Assembly (NCBI GenBank): GCA_000514715.1
Contig: AZWL01000031.1
Span: forward strand, 1 to 53,021
Reading direction: 5' to 3'
Source of the DNA: Streptomyces sp. CNH099
GTDB taxonomy: Bacteria; Actinomycetota; Actinomycetes; Streptomycetales; Streptomycetaceae
Length of the DNA stretch: 53,021 bases
Below are positions 52,248-53,021 of this stretch, one piece after another (position 1 is the first letter of the stretch; each line of letters starts with the position of its first letter). The position numbers were made by a program, and so were the translations under genes. The notes below the pieces were generated by a model that saw nothing but the letters and a program-made list of their open reading frames with translations, searched no databases and was not told the DNA's origin.

Positions 52248-53021
52248 TCAGTCCTTGATCTCGCAGATCACCGCGCCGGCCGTGACGGTCGCGCCGATCT
52301 CCGCGGCGAGGTCCTTGACCGTGCCGGAGCGGTGGGCGTTGAGCGGCTGCTCCATCTTCATCGCCTCCAGCACGATCACGAGGTCGCCCTCGGCGACCTC
52401 CTGGCCCTCCTCGACCGCCACCTTCACGATCGTGCCCTGCATCGGCGACGCCAGCGCGTCGCCGGAGACCGCGGACCCGGACTTCTTCGCCGCCCGCCGC
52501 TTCGGCTTCGACCGCCCGGCCGCCGCCGTGGCGACCGCGCCGAGCGACGCCGGGAGCGAGACCTCCAGGCGCTTGCCGCCGACCTCGACGACCAGCGTCT
52601 CGCGGCTCTCCCCCGCCGCCTCGGCCTCCGCGCCGCCGGCGAACGGGGGGATGACGTTCGCGAACTCCGTCTCGATCCACCGGGTGTGGACGCTGAACGG
52701 TTCGTCCCACGCGGCCGGTGCGAAGGCCGGGTCCCGTACCACGGCGCGGTGGAACGGCAGGGCCGTGGCCATCCCGGAGACCGTGAACTCCTCCAGCGCG
52801 CGCGCCGCGCGCTGCAGCGCCTGCTGCCGGGTGGCGCCGGTGACGATCAGCTTGGCCAGCAGCGAGTCCCACGCCGGGCCGATCACACTGCCCGACTCCA
52901 CCCCCGCGTCCAGCCGCACACCCGGCCCGGCCGGCGGCTCGAAAGCCGTCACCGTGCCCGGCGCCGGCAGGAAGTCACGCCCGGGATCCTCACCGTTGAT
53001 ACGGAACTCCACCGAGTGCCC
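52248..53021 (-). CDS. accA2: Acetyl/propionyl-CoA carboxylase alpha subunit, C-terminal part (runs off the window)
   Basis: Only the last 257 codons are in the window. GHSVEFRINGEDPGRDFLPAPGTV is the end of the biotin carboxylase domain. A linker rich in Lys/Ala/Arg (RSKPKRRAAKK) and a biotinyl domain follow, with the acceptor Lys in EAMKMEQPL. This fits the about 590-aa alpha subunits that carry both biotin carboxylase and carrier domains and supply malonyl-CoA or methylmalonyl-CoA in actinobacteria. The symbol follows the Streptomyces gene order and is less certain than the function. Confidence 0.9.
   Translation of the reverse strand, partial: GHSVEFRINGEDPGRDFLPAPGTVTAFEPPAGPGVRLDAGVESGSVIGPAWDSLLAKLIVTGATRQQALQRAARALEEFTVSGMATALPFHRAVVRDPAFAPAAWDEPFSVHTRWIETEFANVIPPFAGGAEAEAAGESRETLVVEVGGKRLEVSLPASLGAVATAAAGRSKPKRRAAKKSGSAVSGDALASPMQGTIVKVAVEEGQEVAEGDLVIVLEAMKMEQPLNAHRSGTVKDLAAEIGATVTAGAVICEIKD

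Overview
The window is high-GC actinobacterial DNA, most likely from Streptomyces or a close relative. The signs are GC-rich third codon positions, frequent GTG and TTG starts, several apparently leaderless genes, and a gene order I recognise from Streptomyces: sdhCDAB, a nucleoside-uptake and cdd-deoA block, add, afsQ2-afsQ1/sigQ, aldehyde dehydrogenases with deoC, a phosphohexomutase with purine nucleoside phosphorylase, lpdA, a DeoR regulator and an acyl-CoA carboxylase alpha subunit. Part of this order also occurs in mycobacteria. I found no transposase, integrase, tRNA or rRNA.

Left part (1-16.9 kb), accessory and cell envelope. The leader-distal end of a type I-E CRISPR array stops 2 bp from an SDR gene. 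A divergent ArsR gene, a TetR gene beside a divergent CatB/Vat-like acetyltransferase, and two overlapping MarR-like genes follow. Then come an acyl-CoA mutase large subunit, a sulfotransferase and an L,D-transpeptidase lipoprotein. Two paralogous ECF sigma factors, one coupled to a membrane protein, lie between the transpeptidase and a large amidase/FG-GAP protein. A promoter-like element occurs three times around this sigma block and twice precedes a terminator-like hairpin, so it may drive small RNAs. A GH20 hexosaminidase and a divergent OHCU-decarboxylase-like protein close the part.

Middle part (17-33 kb), core metabolism. It holds the succinate dehydrogenase operon, then on the opposite strand a BMP-type nucleoside ABC transporter whose last genes are cdd and deoA. 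After an MFS exporter, a LysR regulator and an alpha/beta hydrolase with an Asp where the nucleophile should be, there is add (adenosine deaminase) and a small secreted protein.

Right part (33-53 kb). A VanZ protein and an AfsQ2-AfsQ1-lipoprotein operon lie divergent from sigQ. Next come deoC with two aldehyde dehydrogenase genes, one lacking its catalytic segment, then a PH-domain protein, an NlpC/P60 hydrolase, a DUF574 methyltransferase, a phosphohexomutase downstream of PNP, lpdA, a DeoR regulator, a TetR/MFS pair with two inverted repeats, and the C-terminal part of a biotin-dependent carboxylase alpha subunit.

The most coherent signal is regulatory. The 12-bp palindrome CTACGCGCGTAG, or a close variant, sits in the promoter regions of the transporter binding protein, the transporter/cdd/deoA operon, add, deoC-aldehyde dehydrogenases and PNP-phosphohexomutase. 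The genes form a route: uptake, deamination, phosphorolysis, sugar-phosphate mutation, DeoC cleavage and oxidation of the acetaldehyde released. This looks like one nucleoside-salvage regulon under a single repressor.
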